Of a DNA stretch of 13,536 nucleotides, positions 6,486 through 13,134 are shown one piece after another (within the stretch, counting starts at the first letter, position 1; the number at the start of each line of letters is the position of its first letter). The DNA is from an uncultured Lachnospiraceae bacterium (GTDB taxonomy: Bacteria > Bacillota > Clostridia > Lachnospirales > Lachnospiraceae). The notes under the pieces were generated by a model. It did no database searches. It was not told where the DNA came from and saw only the letters and a list, made by a program, of their open reading frames with translations. A program made the position numbers and the translations under genes. The stretch spans positions 1 to 13,536 of the forward strand of contig CADCOU010000074.1 of the NCBI GenBank assembly GCA_902803155.1. Reading direction: 5' to 3'.

Positions 6486-7493
6486 TCACACAATGGCATT
6501 CTGATGGATAAACGGTGTATCCGCTGCCGGGGACAGATACGTTTTCAGTTCGTCGTCCAGCTTCATAACTGAGACAGACGCACCGATCATATCCATGGAA
6601 GTTGCGAATTCACCAAGTTTGGCGAAGAAGACCTTGATGCCTTTCTGCTCCAGGACTTCACTGACCCGGCGGAACATGATGTAGAGTTCTTCAAGCGGCG
6701 TAGCTCCCAGCCCGTTCATGAGGACTGCGACTTCATCGCCTTCCTTCGTTTCCAGGTCTTTCAGGATCCTCTCCAACATGTAGTCCACTGTCTCATCCGC
6801 CGTCTTAACCGGGCAGACCTCGATCCCGGGCTCTCCGTGGATGCCCATGCCAAGCTCCATCTCTCCCTCGTTGACTGAGAAATTGGCCTTGCCGTTTTCG
6901 GGAATGATGCACGGCGAGAGTGCCACGCCGAATGTGCGGACAGAAGCATTGGCCTTCTCCGCGATCCTCGCGACTTCCTCCAGCGGAAGCATTGCGTCTG
7001 CAGCCGCGCCTGCGCATTTGAAGACGAAATAGATGCCGGCCACGCCGCGTCTCTTATCCTCGTCTCCCTTGTCGGCAGAAGCCACGTCGTCACAACCCTT
7101 CACGTGAAGACACTTGATGTCATCGAAATCCACAAGCTCCTCTGCCATCTCGAAGTTCATAATATCGCCTGTATAGTTGCCATAGACATAGAGCACTCCG
7201 GCACCGGAGTCGATCTCCCTGGTCACATTGGCAATCTGTTCTGCACTCGGGGACTGGAAAACACCGCCGATCGCGCAGCCGTCTATCATGCCGTCGCCTA
7301 CGTAGCCGAGGAAAAGAGGCAGATGTCCGGAGCCTCCTCCGGTCATGATACCGACCTTGCCCTCTTTTTTCCTGGTAGTGACATAGCAGCGCAGATCATC
7401 TTCCACATATTTCACGCGGTCCGGATAAGCAGCATAGATTCCCTTCAGCATCTCATCGACATAATCTTCCGGTTTGTTAAGCAGTCTCTGCAT
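6486..7493 (-). CDS. DhaK-like substrate-binding subunit of a dihydroxyacetone-type kinase
   Basis: This 335-residue protein belongs to the DhaK family, whose members hold a short ketose as a covalent hemiaminal on a histidine and receive phosphate from DhaL. That histidine is present in MGIHGEPG (about residue 219; E. coli His218), as are NYTGD with the catalytic Asp near 110 and the His of GGGSGH near 57. The motif continues as GHLPLFLGYVG instead of the canonical GHEPxHxGYVG, which changes residues beside the pocket. The start at 7493 has GGGAGGG at good spacing; an ATG at 7499 is also possible but very close to it. It follows the second permease by 21 bases. Known relatives phosphorylate erythrulose as well as dihydroxyacetone, and the altered pocket favours a substrate other than dihydroxyacetone (inference). 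Confidence 0.92.
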   Translation of the reverse strand: MQRLLNKPEDYVDEMLKGIYAAYPDRVKYVEDDLRCYVTTRKKEGKVGIMTGGGSGHLPLFLGYVGDGMIDGCAIGGVFQSPSAEQIANVTREIDSGAGVLYVYGNYTGDIMNFEMAEELVDFDDIKCLHVKGCDDVASADKGDEDKRRGVAGIYFVFKCAGAAADAMLPLEEVARIAEKANASVRTFGVALSPCIIPENGKANFSVNEGEMELGMGIHGEPGIEVCPVKTADETVDYMLERILKDLETKEGDEVAVLMNGLGATPLEELYIMFRRVSEVLEQKGIKVFFAKLGEFATSMDMIGASVSVMKLDDELKTYLSPAADTPFIHQNAIV

Positions 7494-7514
7494 GATCATT
7501 CCCTCCCTTTCATG

Positions 7515-8549
7515 TTATGAGGCAGTTTCCTTTTCCGCTTTCTTTTTCTTTCTGTTCTCAGCAAGTTTGTCCATATAGTGATTGAGGATCATGTCCCCGA
7601 CCAGCACCGCGCCCCAGACAAATGTCTGGAAGTAGCTGTCTACACGCAGGATGCCGAAACCGCTGGAGAGGAACTGGATCGTAAGAACCGCCATGACGAC
7701 CCCCGTGATCTTACCGAAGCCGCCGGACGGATTGATGCCGCCCAGGATCGCAACGATCAGGCAGCGCAGCACGTAGGAAGAACCGTAGCTCGCCTTGGCC
7801 GAGTTCGTTCCCGAAGCGATGATGATACCGGCGATCGCAGAGAGGATACCTCCGTAGACATGCGTCTTCAGGATGACCCGCTCATTTTTGATACCGGAGA
7901 ATCTTGCAGCCTTCGCGTTCGTTCCGACGAGGTAGAGTTCCATGCCGTACTGCTTCCTCTGAAGCAGGATCGTGAAGATGACGACCACGACCACAAAGAC
8001 GATCAGCGACATCGGAATCACGCCAAAGATATAGGCGCCTCCAAAGAATGTGAACTCTGACGGCGTGCCGAAGACTGCCGCGCCTTTTGTCACGCCGACG
8101 CCGAGTCCCGTGAAGATCTCCTGGGAGCCCAGCGTTGCAAGCATCGCGGGGATGCCGACATAGGCGATCAGGAATCCGTTCAGGAGACCGCAGAGCGCGC
8201 CGACCACCATCGCGATGGCCAGTCCGATGAAGATCGCAGGCCACATGCCGATCTTTTCCTGCGTTGCAATAATGAACTTACAGCAGAAGATACCGCTCAG
8301 GTTCGCGATGCCGACCACCGAGAGGTTGATGCCGCCGAGCAGCATAGCCAGGGATACGGCGATCGCAAGGATCCCGACTTCGGGGAAGGTCCTTGCCATC
8401 GACTGGAAATTCGACAGAGAGAGGAACTTGCTGCCGCTGGCTATGCCCATGATCACGAACGCCGCGACCATGATCACAAAGAGACGGACCATCTGGGCGT
8501 CCTGTGTGATGTCCCTGATATACTTTGCAAAGCCCTTTTCTTTATTCAT
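7515..8549 (-). CDS. CUT2-type sugar ABC transporter permease (RbsC family), second copy
   Basis: This integral membrane protein of 344 residues has many hydrophobic segments and a lysine-rich cytoplasmic tail. Family hallmarks are the loop GTNAKAARFSGI and the later AILGGINPSGGFGKITG. It should form half of the membrane channel with the permease encoded just upstream. AGGAGGG lies in the last codons of that gene, and only 3 bases separate the upstream stop from this ATG, which points to translational coupling. Having two different RbsC-like permeases resembles Lsr (LsrC/LsrD) and rhamnose-type transporters rather than the single RbsC of ribose systems. Confidence 0.93.
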   Translation of the reverse strand: MNKEKGFAKYIRDITQDAQMVRLFVIMVAAFVIMGIASGSKFLSLSNFQSMARTFPEVGILAIAVSLAMLLGGINLSVVGIANLSGIFCCKFIIATQEKIGMWPAIFIGLAIAMVVGALCGLLNGFLIAYVGIPAMLATLGSQEIFTGLGVGVTKGAAVFGTPSEFTFFGGAYIFGVIPMSLIVFVVVVVIFTILLQRKQYGMELYLVGTNAKAARFSGIKNERVILKTHVYGGILSAIAGIIIASGTNSAKASYGSSYVLRCLIVAILGGINPSGGFGKITGVVMAVLTIQFLSSGFGILRVDSYFQTFVWGAVLVGDMILNHYMDKLAENRKKKKAEKETAS

Positions 8550-8552
8550 AAC

Positions 8553-9563
8553 TCAGCCCTCCTGATCTTCCAGGATCTTCGCGATCTTCCGGCTGCTCTT
8601 CAGTTCCTTGTAAGCCGAGAGCGCGGTACCGGCGACGATGATGATACCTACGATCATCTGCTGCCAGGAGGAATCGACGCCGACCAGTGTCAGGGAACTT
8701 CGCGCGACTGTGATCAGGGCAAGTCCCAGGGTGGTTCCGATTACGGTTCCTCTTCCGCCCGCAATGTTCGTACCTCCCAGGACGACCGCAGCGATGCAGA
8801 GCATCTCACTCCCCATCAGATCCGTCGGCATGCAGATGCGGGCCTGCATGGTATGGCAGATGCCGGCAAGTCCCGCGCATGCGCCGATGAATGTGTAAAC
8901 GAAGATCAGGATCCCTGTGACATTAAAGCCTGCCCGTTCCGCGGACACACGGTTTCCTCCGATCGCGTAGATCCCGCGGCCGAGCATCGTATACTTCAGG
9001 ATAAGGTATACGATCAGCGCAACCGCCACCAGGAACAGGAAGGTCCAGGTACAGGTCGTCGTAACCGTGCCTGACTTTCCGCTGATCATGACTGCCTTGC
9101 CGAAATCCTCCATGGGCTTGCACAGCCTGTTGACCGGCTTGCTTCCGACCAGGGTGATCAGAAGACCGTAATACAGGGAAGACGTTCCCAGTGTGACGAT
9201 GAATGCCGGCAGCGAGAACTTGGTAATGATAATTCCGTTCAGGAATCCGAGCACGGTACCGATCGCGATGGACATCAGGATCGGCAGGATCACCGGTCCG
9301 CCGTAACCGATACTGTCCATAATCTTACTCGTGGTAAACATGCCGCATACTGCGATGGCGGGGAAGGAAACGTCGATCCCGCCCGCGATGATGCCGGGCA
9401 TGAGGGCAAACGTCATAATACCCATCACGATACTGTTCTTCATCAGGGAAACAAGGTTGCCGGTCGTGAAGAACACCGGGTTCGCGATGCCGATAATGAG
9501 GCAGAGTATGGCGAGGGCGATCAGCACGAAAAACTCATTTGTTTTCATTGCTTTCTTCAGCAT
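8553..9563 (-). CDS. CUT2-type sugar ABC transporter permease (RbsC family), first copy
   Basis: This is a membrane permease of 336 residues from ATG 9563, or 337 from the adjacent GTG at 9566. The family loop GGNRVSAERAGFNV and the segment VVLGGTNIAGGRGTVIG are clear, with about eight or more hydrophobic spans. The stop of the ATPase gene and this ATG share a base (TGATG), and a near-perfect AAAGGAGGTG lies inside the end of the ATPase gene, so translation is probably coupled. It likely pairs with the second permease (7515-8549) and the double ATPase to import one sugar. The substrate is not readable from sequence. Confidence 0.93.
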   Translation of the reverse strand: MLKKAMKTNEFFVLIALAILCLIIGIANPVFFTTGNLVSLMKNSIVMGIMTFALMPGIIAGGIDVSFPAIAVCGMFTTSKIMDSIGYGGPVILPILMSIAIGTVLGFLNGIIITKFSLPAFIVTLGTSSLYYGLLITLVGSKPVNRLCKPMEDFGKAVMISGKSGTVTTTCTWTFLFLVAVALIVYLILKYTMLGRGIYAIGGNRVSAERAGFNVTGILIFVYTFIGACAGLAGICHTMQARICMPTDLMGSEMLCIAAVVLGGTNIAGGRGTVIGTTLGLALITVARSSLTLVGVDSSWQQMIVGIIIVAGTALSAYKELKSSRKIAKILEDQEG

Positions 9564-11077
9564 CACGCAGCACCTCCTTTATCATTGGCTTCCGCCAGGA
9601 TATCCGCGAGACGGGTCTCATCCATCTCACTGGTCTGGAACTCGCCTGCCAGCCTGCCACGCTTCATGATGAGCGCACGGTTGCAGTTGTCCAGGATCTC
9701 CGGAAGATCGTCTGAGATGATGATCACGCCGATCCCCTGCTCCGCCAGCATCCTGGTGTAGGCGTAGATATCCGCCTTGGCACCGACGTCGATGCCGACC
9801 GTCGGGCTGTTCAGGATCAGAACCTTCGGTTTCGTCGACAGCCATTTCGCCAGAACGACCTTCTGCTGATTGCCTCCGGAGAGAGCCTGTGCCGGAAGCT
9901 CCGTGGAAGGAGTTTTAACCTTCAGCTCCTTCACCCATTCCATTGATCTCTCTCTCACTCCGTTCGTGTCGATCAGTCCCGCTTTATTCAGATTGCGCTC
10001 GATAACTGCAGAGATCATATTCCGGGAGATCGTCTGCGGCATGAAAAGCCCTTCTGTCAGACGGTCCTCCGGCACATACGCAATTCCCGCGTTTATCGCA
10101 TCCTTCACACTCTTGAGTTTCAGTTCCTTCCCCTCCAGGAAGACCTGGCCGGTATCGATCTTCTCCAGATTGAAAAGCGATCTTGCAAGCTCGCTTCGTC
10201 CGGAACCGAGCAGTCCCGTGATGCCGAGCACCTCGCCCGCATAGAGCTTAAAGGAAATATCTGCAAACAGATCTTTGATCCCGATGTTCCTTACTTCAAG
10301 AACGGGCTCGGATCCGATGTTTTTCGCTTCAAATGTTTCGCTCTCGATCTCGCGTCCGGTCATATAGTAGATGAAACGCTTCCGGTCAAATTCCCGGATC
10401 GGCCCTTCAATGACCTTCTTGCCGTTGCGGAGGATCACCAGCTGTTCCGCGATCTCATATACCTCGTCCAGCTTATGGCTGACGAAGACGACCGCGATCC
10501 CTTTCTTCTGAAGATCCCTGACAACCTTGAAGAGAGAATTGACTTCATTTTTCGTAAGTGCCGTAGTGGGCTCATCCATGATAAGGAGCCTTGCGTTCTG
10601 CAGCAGGGAGCGGCAGATCGCAACCAGCTGCTTGCTTGCCACAGGGAGATCCGCAAGAGTCGCGTCAAGATCCATCCTGACATTGATCATATCGAGCGCT
10701 TCCTGGGCACGCCTTTTTACATTTTTCCAGTTGACCGTCTTCCTGCCGTCCAGCCGTTCCGCTGAAAGAGCGATGTTCTCCGCCACGGTCAGATTCGGGA
10801 AAATCGCGAAATCCTGATAGATAACCTGTATGCCCAGATCGATCGCCTGCTTCGGGGTAAAATGTGAATACTGCTTCCCGTCGATCTCGATCGTACCCCT
10901 GTCAGGTCGATAGAAACCCGAAATGATCTTGATCAGCGTAGATTTACCGCCGCCGTTTTCTCCTGCCAGGCACAGTGTCTGTCCTTCCAGGATCTCAAGA
11001 TCCACATCCTGAAGCGCATGCACGCCTCCGAATGAGATGGAGATCCCGTCCAGCTTGATAAGAGTTTTCCCTGCCAT
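9563..11077 (-). CDS. Sugar ABC transporter double ATPase (RbsA/LsrA family)
   Basis: This 504-residue protein has two fused nucleotide-binding domains, the usual form for CUT2 transporters. Domain 1 has Walker A GENGGGKST (39-47), a Q-loop near 88, Walker B with catalytic glutamate (IMDEPT, Glu169) and His201. Its signature is degenerate (LPVASKQ near 144-150), as in LsrA-like proteins. Domain 2 has a weak Walker A (GLLGSGRSE) but a canonical LSGGNQQ signature (399-405), and its Walker B reads LILNSPTVGIDVGAK, so Asp-Glu is replaced by Asn423-Ser424. Hydrolysis therefore probably depends on domain 1. ATG 11077 was chosen because AAAGGAAG is 8 bases upstream; ATG 11083 sits too close to it. 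It follows the binding-protein gene across a 140-base spacer containing a hairpin. Confidence 0.93.
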   Translation of the reverse strand: MAGKTLIKLDGISISFGGVHALQDVDLEILEGQTLCLAGENGGGKSTLIKIISGFYRPDRGTIEIDGKQYSHFTPKQAIDLGIQVIYQDFAIFPNLTVAENIALSAERLDGRKTVNWKNVKRRAQEALDMINVRMDLDATLADLPVASKQLVAICRSLLQNARLLIMDEPTTALTKNEVNSLFKVVRDLQKKGIAVVFVSHKLDEVYEIAEQLVILRNGKKVIEGPIREFDRKRFIYYMTGREIESETFEAKNIGSEPVLEVRNIGIKDLFADISFKLYAGEVLGITGLLGSGRSELARSLFNLEKIDTGQVFLEGKELKLKSVKDAINAGIAYVPEDRLTEGLFMPQTISRNMISAVIERNLNKAGLIDTNGVRERSMEWVKELKVKTPSTELPAQALSGGNQQKVVLAKWLSTKPKVLILNSPTVGIDVGAKADIYAYTRMLAEQGIGVIIISDDLPEILDNCNRALIMKRGRLAGEFQTSEMDETRLADILAEANDKGGAA

Positions 11078-11117
11078 GCACATCTTCCTTTCCGAATCGG
11101 AATTCTGCTAATGAAAG

Positions 11118-11153
11118 GAGGAACTGTTATGACATCCTCCATAACAGTCCCTC
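11118..11153 (-). promoter_or_regulatory. Strong hairpin between binding-protein and ATPase genes
   Basis: Positions 11118-11131 and 11140-11153 form a 14-base-pair stem (one G-U pair in the minus-strand RNA) around an 8-base loop. The downstream side reads CTCCTTTCATT, too poor in T for a full terminator. Such hairpins after binding-protein genes commonly protect the upstream mRNA or partly end transcription so that more binding protein than ATPase is made. That role is inferred from position and shape. Confidence 0.6.
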
Positions 11154-11217
11154 GCAAAAAGCAAATTGATCTGCTGATTAAAGAAGATACGATTTTGCTT
11201 TATATGAATCTTTTCGA

Positions 11218-12231
11218 TCAGAAGTCGTAGTCGCCCATGTTGTCCTTGTCGACATCGATCCACGCCTGTCCGTAAAGGACCTTTGCGCCCTTGTCATTCT
11301 CCTTGAGGAGCAGACCCTGATAACCTTCAGCCTCAAGATCCATTCCGTCCTCAACTGCTTCGCCCTTGAGGAGCTTCAGCGCGATCTCGTTCATTGCATA
11401 GCCTGCAAGAGCCGGATCCCAGAAGGAGATCTTGTCGATAGCGCCGGTCTCAAGGTACTGGCCTGCTACAGATACGAGAGAGGTGCCGATGCAGAAAGTG
11501 GAATCCTGAAGACCCATCTCTTCGATTGCACGTGCAGCACCCGGGATATCCGTCATAGCGGAGCCCTGGAATCCGACGATATCCGGATCACTCTGAAGCA
11601 GCTGCTTCGTGATGTTGTAAGCATTCTCGGAATCCTCGGTGGTCTCGTTCTTGTTGGAAACCAGTTCCATATCCGGATAGTTCTCTTCCTGATATGCGAC
11701 GGAAGCGTCTACCCACTCATTGTGGGAGGTAGCGGTCAGGGAGCCAACAAACGTGGTGTACTTGCCCTTGCCTTCCATCATCGGTCCAAGATACTCTTCC
11801 ATGAAGTGCTGGCCATATGCTGCATTGTCAAATGCCTCGATATCATAATCGGCATTCTGGACATCGGAAGCCTCGTGTGTGATAACAACGATGCCTTTCT
11901 CGCGGGCTTCTTTCAGCACTTCCTCAAGAGATTCGGTGGAGTTCGGTACGACGCAGATCGCGTCAGCCCCGGCATCCATTGCCTCACGGATCTTCTGAAC
12001 CTGTGCGGCCGGGTCAGCGGTCGTGTCACCGATCTGATATGCATCAACGCCTGTATCTTCCGCAAACTTGTTGACGCCTTCTTCCATACGGTCGAACCAC
12101 GCAACACCTGTCAGCTTAACGATCGTAACGATGGTGAAATCATTGTCTTCTGCCTTCGCGGTCATCGTTCCGCCCAGCAGTCCGGCTATCATCGAGCCGG
12201 CGAGTAACAGGGACATCAGTTTCTTTTTCAT
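11218..12231 (-). CDS. Sugar ABC transporter substrate-binding protein (periplasmic-binding family 4, LsrB/RhaS-like)
   Basis: This 337-residue extracellular sugar-binding protein has a signal peptide at about residues 1-27 (KKK, a hydrophobic core, then a TAKA cleavage site before EDN). No cysteine lipobox is present, which is unusual for a monoderm Firmicute. The mature part starts FTIVTIVKLTGVAWF and ends NMGDYDF, an ending shared with LsrB-type proteins. The AI-2 contacts known from Salmonella LsrB are not evident: its TDQNQW segment corresponds to ATSHNEW here, and WDSD to THEASD, so autoinducer-2 is not the likely ligand. ATG 12231 was chosen because AAAGGAGGT stands 8 bases before it and the signal peptide starts there. 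The gene follows a promoter-like region and precedes a stabilising hairpin, both fitting high expression of the first transporter gene. Confidence 0.92.
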   Translation of the reverse strand: MKKKLMSLLLAGSMIAGLLGGTMTAKAEDNDFTIVTIVKLTGVAWFDRMEEGVNKFAEDTGVDAYQIGDTTADPAAQVQKIREAMDAGADAICVVPNSTESLEEVLKEAREKGIVVITHEASDVQNADYDIEAFDNAAYGQHFMEEYLGPMMEGKGKYTTFVGSLTATSHNEWVDASVAYQEENYPDMELVSNKNETTEDSENAYNITKQLLQSDPDIVGFQGSAMTDIPGAARAIEEMGLQDSTFCIGTSLVSVAGQYLETGAIDKISFWDPALAGYAMNEIALKLLKGEAVEDGMDLEAEGYQGLLLKENDKGAKVLYGQAWIDVDKDNMGDYDF

Positions 12232-12270
12232 AAAGACTACCTCCTTTGAAAAAATGGATAGTATCATCAA

Positions 12271-12307
12271 CATCCGCTTCTGAGCTTCCGCTCACAACAG
12301 CCGGATG
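12271..12307 (-). promoter_or_regulatory. Structured 5' leader hairpin of the transporter genes
   Basis: In the leader before the binding-protein gene, CATCCG (12271-12276) pairs with CGGATG (12302-12307). Inside it, TGAGC (12281-12285) pairs with GCTCA (12290-12294). On the minus-strand RNA the inner stem is closed by GGAA, a GNRA-type tetraloop. The stem ends about 40 bases before the start codon and leaves the ribosome binding site free. It may stabilise the 5' end; alternatively the 14-base DNA palindrome could be an operator. Neither role is proven. Confidence 0.4.
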
Positions 12308-12318
12308 TCACACTCGTA

Positions 12319-12362
12319 AGTATAACATATTTATACAAGAACTGCGACGCATATCTGGTCAA
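12319..12362 (-). promoter_or_regulatory. Possible promoter for the transporter genes
   Basis: The only clearly A+T-rich spacer in the cluster lies upstream of the binding-protein gene. On the minus strand it offers a -10-like TATACT (12319-12324) and, slightly upstream, TATAAA (12330-12335). A -35-like TTGACC lies at 12357-12362. None of the pairings has ideal spacing: 19 bases to a TGTATA, 21 to TATAAA, and TATACT lacks a good -35. The base composition, the position ahead of the transporter and the structured leader support an internal promoter, but the exact hexamers are uncertain. Confidence 0.35.
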
Positions 12363-12383
12363 AGATAAAAATTTAATAAAGCT

Positions 12384-13076
12384 TCAAATGATCCCTCTTT
12401 CCTCGCCTGCCCTGCGGATGGCTTCCGCCATTTCACGGACACGCTGCGCCGGTGAAGGAGCCTTCAGGATACCGGATGTCGCGCCGGTTCCGTCCGCCCC
12501 GAGGCGGATCATATTATAGCAGTCCTCTGCCGTCGTCACGCCGGAAGCGATCATCACCAGGACATCGGGATTGATCTCATGCAGGGCTTTAACCGTATCG
12601 ATCGCATAGGAATCATCTGCAACCTGTCCGGTACCGATCAGATCCGTCGGTTCCGCAAGCACTGCATCCGATCCGAGGCAGCAGGCCGCCTTTGCCTCGA
12701 TGACGCTGTCAGCACAGACAATCGTAAACATATCAAGTTCTTTCGCTCTGCGGATGCATGCATAAAGCTCTGTCAGGGTCTTCGTATTCTCCGCATGGTT
12801 CAGAAAGACAGCTTCTGCTCCGGCAGCCTTCAGGGATTCCGGCAGGACATGTCCCATCCCGCGTCCGGGAGTCAGGGGATCCATCGACTGCGCGCAGACG
12901 ATCACATGTTTCGTATTCTCCCGGATCAGCCTGATATCCGCGAAAGGACAGGTGAACAGGACCGGGATGCCGACGGCAGCCGCCGTCTCATCAGCCGCCT
13001 TCGCGAGCTTCAGAGATTCTTCCCCATAGAGATAAGACTTCGGGTTTACAACAAGAAACGGGCTCTTCACTTTCAT
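12384..13076 (-). CDS. Triosephosphate-isomerase family protein (sugar-phosphate isomerase)
   Basis: This 230-residue TIM-family protein resembles the shorter archaeal-type enzymes rather than the ~250-residue bacterial housekeeping TpiA. Catalytic residues are in place: Asn11 and Lys13 in NPKSY, His94 in LNHAEN, and Glu142 in AEPTDLIGTG, the flexible phosphate loop. Phosphate-binding segments ASGVT (177-181) and GADGTGATSG (193-202) follow. AAAGGAG precedes the ATG by about 8 bases. It probably interconverts a ketose phosphate. Paralogous TIM proteins LerI/EryH isomerise L-erythrulose 1-phosphate to D-erythrulose 4-phosphate, and the DhaKL-like kinase in the cluster could supply such a substrate. 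Ordinary triosephosphate isomerase activity on aldolase products is the alternative. Confidence 0.88.
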   Translation of the reverse strand: MKVKSPFLVVNPKSYLYGEESLKLAKAADETAAAVGIPVLFTCPFADIRLIRENTKHVIVCAQSMDPLTPGRGMGHVLPESLKAAGAEAVFLNHAENTKTLTELYACIRRAKELDMFTIVCADSVIEAKAACCLGSDAVLAEPTDLIGTGQVADDSYAIDTVKALHEINPDVLVMIASGVTTAEDCYNMIRLGADGTGATSGILKAPSPAQRVREMAEAIRRAGEERGII

Positions 13077-13092
13077 GCTTCAGCTCCTTTCC

Positions 13093-13122
13093 GCAGTCAC
13101 CCGCCTGTCCGCGGATGACTGC
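13093..13122 (-). promoter_or_regulatory. Hairpin between YjbQ and TIM-homologue genes
   Basis: GCAGTCA (13093-13099) pairs perfectly with TGACTGC (13116-13122), and inside it CCGC (13101-13104) pairs with GCGG (13111-13114). The structure fills much of the 58-base spacer and abuts the AAAGGAG site of the TIM homologue (13085-13092). No T run follows on the minus strand, so termination is unlikely. It could influence ribosome access or mRNA processing (inference). Confidence 0.45.
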
Positions 13123-13134
13123 CATCCTCTCAGA

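Noticed and set aside
6470..6499. An upstream start giving DhaL ten extra residues
   Set aside because: It would overlap the DhaK end, and the ATG at 6469 has a well-placed ribosome site and restores the usual family length and Asp30/35/37 numbering.
11118..11153. Rho-independent terminator ending the binding-protein transcript
   Set aside because: The downstream side lacks a uridine tract and the ATPase gene has no evident promoter of its own, so full termination is unlikely.
7515..12231. An autoinducer-2 (lsr) uptake operon
   Set aside because: The transporter layout is similar, but LsrF, LsrG and LsrR are absent, the FGGY kinase looks more ribulokinase-like, and the AI-2 contact residues of the binding protein are not retained.
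12281..12294. Catabolite-response (cre) site for CcpA in the transporter leader
   Set aside because: The palindrome TGAGC-GGAA-GCTCA departs from the cre consensus at several conserved positions, including the central CG.
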